This document shows positions 21,194-21,846 of a stretch of DNA of 21,846 nt, one piece after another (the first letter of the stretch is position 1; the number at the start of each line of letters is the position of its first letter). The translations under genes and the position numbers were made by a program. The DNA is from Ectopseudomonas composti. GTDB taxonomy: Bacteria > Pseudomonadota > Gammaproteobacteria > Pseudomonadales > Pseudomonadaceae. The stretch is from NCBI GenBank assembly GCA_946886245.1, contig CAMPIF010000014.1, positions 1-21,846 on the forward strand. Direction: 5' to 3'. The notes under the pieces are model-generated. The model had not been told where the DNA came from, searched no databases, and saw only the letters and a list, made by a program, of their open reading frames with translations.

Positions 21194-21846
21194 ATGCACG
21201 AGCGTTTTCATTTGAGCGGCATGCGCCGCCAGTATCAGGTTAGTGAGTTGCTGGAACGCCAGGCTCCCGAGTCAGCCTTGCAGTTATTGCATGAGTGGCT
21301 CGATCAGGCGATTGCTAGCGAGGCCCCGCCAATCGAGGCCAATGCCATGACCCTGGCAACGGTCGATGCTAAGGGGCAGCCGCATTGCCGTGTGGTTTTG
21401 CTCAAGGGCATCGATGAGCGTGGCCTGCTGTTCTATAGCCACTATGGCAGCGGCAAGGGTCAGGAGCTGGCCAGCAATCCGCGAGCAGCCTTGCTTTTCC
21501 ACTGGCCCACATTGGAGCGTCAGTTGCGCATCGAGGGTGAAGTTGAGCGGGTTGTGGCGCAGGAGGCTGACATATACTTCGCCAACCGCCCATTGCCCAG
21601 TCGTCTGGCCTGCTGGGCCAGTGAGCAAAGCCAGGTCATAGGTGGGCGGGAGGAGCTTGAAGCACGCCTGGAGATCGCGCAGAAACGTTTCATGGAGGTA
21701 GAACCATCTCGCCCGGCAGGCTGGGGCGGCTTCAGGGTCGTACCTGCCAGCCTGGAGTTCTGGCAGGGCAGACCGGATCGTCTGCATGACCGATTGCGCT
21801 ACAGGCGTGACTCCAAGGGCTGGTGCCGCGAACGGTTGGCCCCCTG
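21194..21846 (+). CDS. pdxH: PdxH, pyridoxamine/pyridoxine 5'-phosphate oxidase (stop just outside window)
   Basis: FMN enzyme that makes pyridoxal 5'-phosphate from pyridoxamine or pyridoxine phosphate, using oxygen. 217 residues are visible, the full usual length. Matches to the family include MTLATVD, RVVLLKGIDERGLLFYSHYGSGKG (FMN-binding segment, described not as a continuous quotation), LFHWPTLERQLRIEG, PAGWGGFRV and the terminal WQGRPDRLHDRLRYRR. The last two bases in the window are TG after the codons for RLAP, where E. coli PdxH also ends, so the next base probably completes TGA. AGGAG lies eight bases before the ATG. An O2-using enzyme in an anaerobic cluster is unexpected; it could be a second copy or simply a neighbour. 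Confidence 0.94.
   Translation, partial: MHERFHLSGMRRQYQVSELLERQAPESALQLLHEWLDQAIASEAPPIEANAMTLATVDAKGQPHCRVVLLKGIDERGLLFYSHYGSGKGQELASNPRAALLFHWPTLERQLRIEGEVERVVAQEADIYFANRPLPSRLACWASEQSQVIGGREELEARLEIAQKRFMEVEPSRPAGWGGFRVVPASLEFWQGRPDRLHDRLRYRRDSKGWCRERLAP

Overview
The window reads as a chromosomal segment of a high-GC denitrifying gammaproteobacterium, most likely a member of Pseudomonadaceae. The order narJ-narI-PpiC-type isomerase-moaA is the one I know from Pseudomonas nar loci, and most genes show strongly G/C-ending codons. Species cannot be fixed from the sequence alone. I see no transposase, integrase, CRISPR array, tRNA or rRNA. The theme is anaerobic, nitrate-respiring life plus handling of nitric oxide and iron.

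Layout. (1) 4-3615, + strand: the end of the respiratory nitrate reductase operon (narJ, narI), a parvulin isomerase with a Gly/Cys-rich start, and moaA, closed by an intrinsic terminator at 3670-3691. (2) 3695-8275: hemN (-) diverges from a class III ribonucleotide reductase cluster (+) across an intergenic region with an FNR/ANR box and two NrdR-like boxes. The cluster is nrdD, a separate 49-residue ORF carrying the glycyl-radical motif that NrdD lacks, and nrdG. (3) 8277-11388, - strand: a ferrous-iron uptake operon of FtrABCD type. (4) 11563-15565, + strand: a 66-residue unknown, mobA, nnrS, a CopD-like membrane protein and an acyl-CoA dehydrogenase-family gene. (5) 15569-18977, - strand: dnrN (RIC-type repair protein), norB (quinol-dependent NO reductase) and a small membrane protein. 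(6) 19116-21846, + strand: norR, moaC and pdxH; pdxH loses only the last base of its probable stop codon at the window edge.

How the parts fit. NarGHI reduces nitrate and needs molybdenum cofactor (moaA, moaC, mobA) and heme (hemN). NO formed downstream is sensed by NorR, reduced by NorB and buffered by DnrN and NnrS. Class III RNR supplies dNTPs without oxygen, and the Ftr system imports Fe(II), the form that prevails without oxygen. The 138-base norR/dnrN intergenic region contains a sigma-54 -24/-12 promoter, a full IHF-consensus match, an FNR/Dnr-type box and three perfect GGT-N7-ACC NorR enhancer motifs. This is the arrangement described for norR-norAB of Ralstonia eutropha.

The main point of interest is the nrdD region. 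The 672-residue NrdD ends before the universal glycyl-radical segment, and the next ORF (7335-7484) encodes it (R-V-M-G-Y, then GKQ) with its own Shine-Dalgarno. The ORF is in the same frame as nrdD, with only one UGA between them. It looks like an autonomous glycyl-radical domain for a ribonucleotide reductase, analogous in concept to YfiD/GrcA for pyruvate formate-lyase. I cannot say from sequence alone whether it has been described before.
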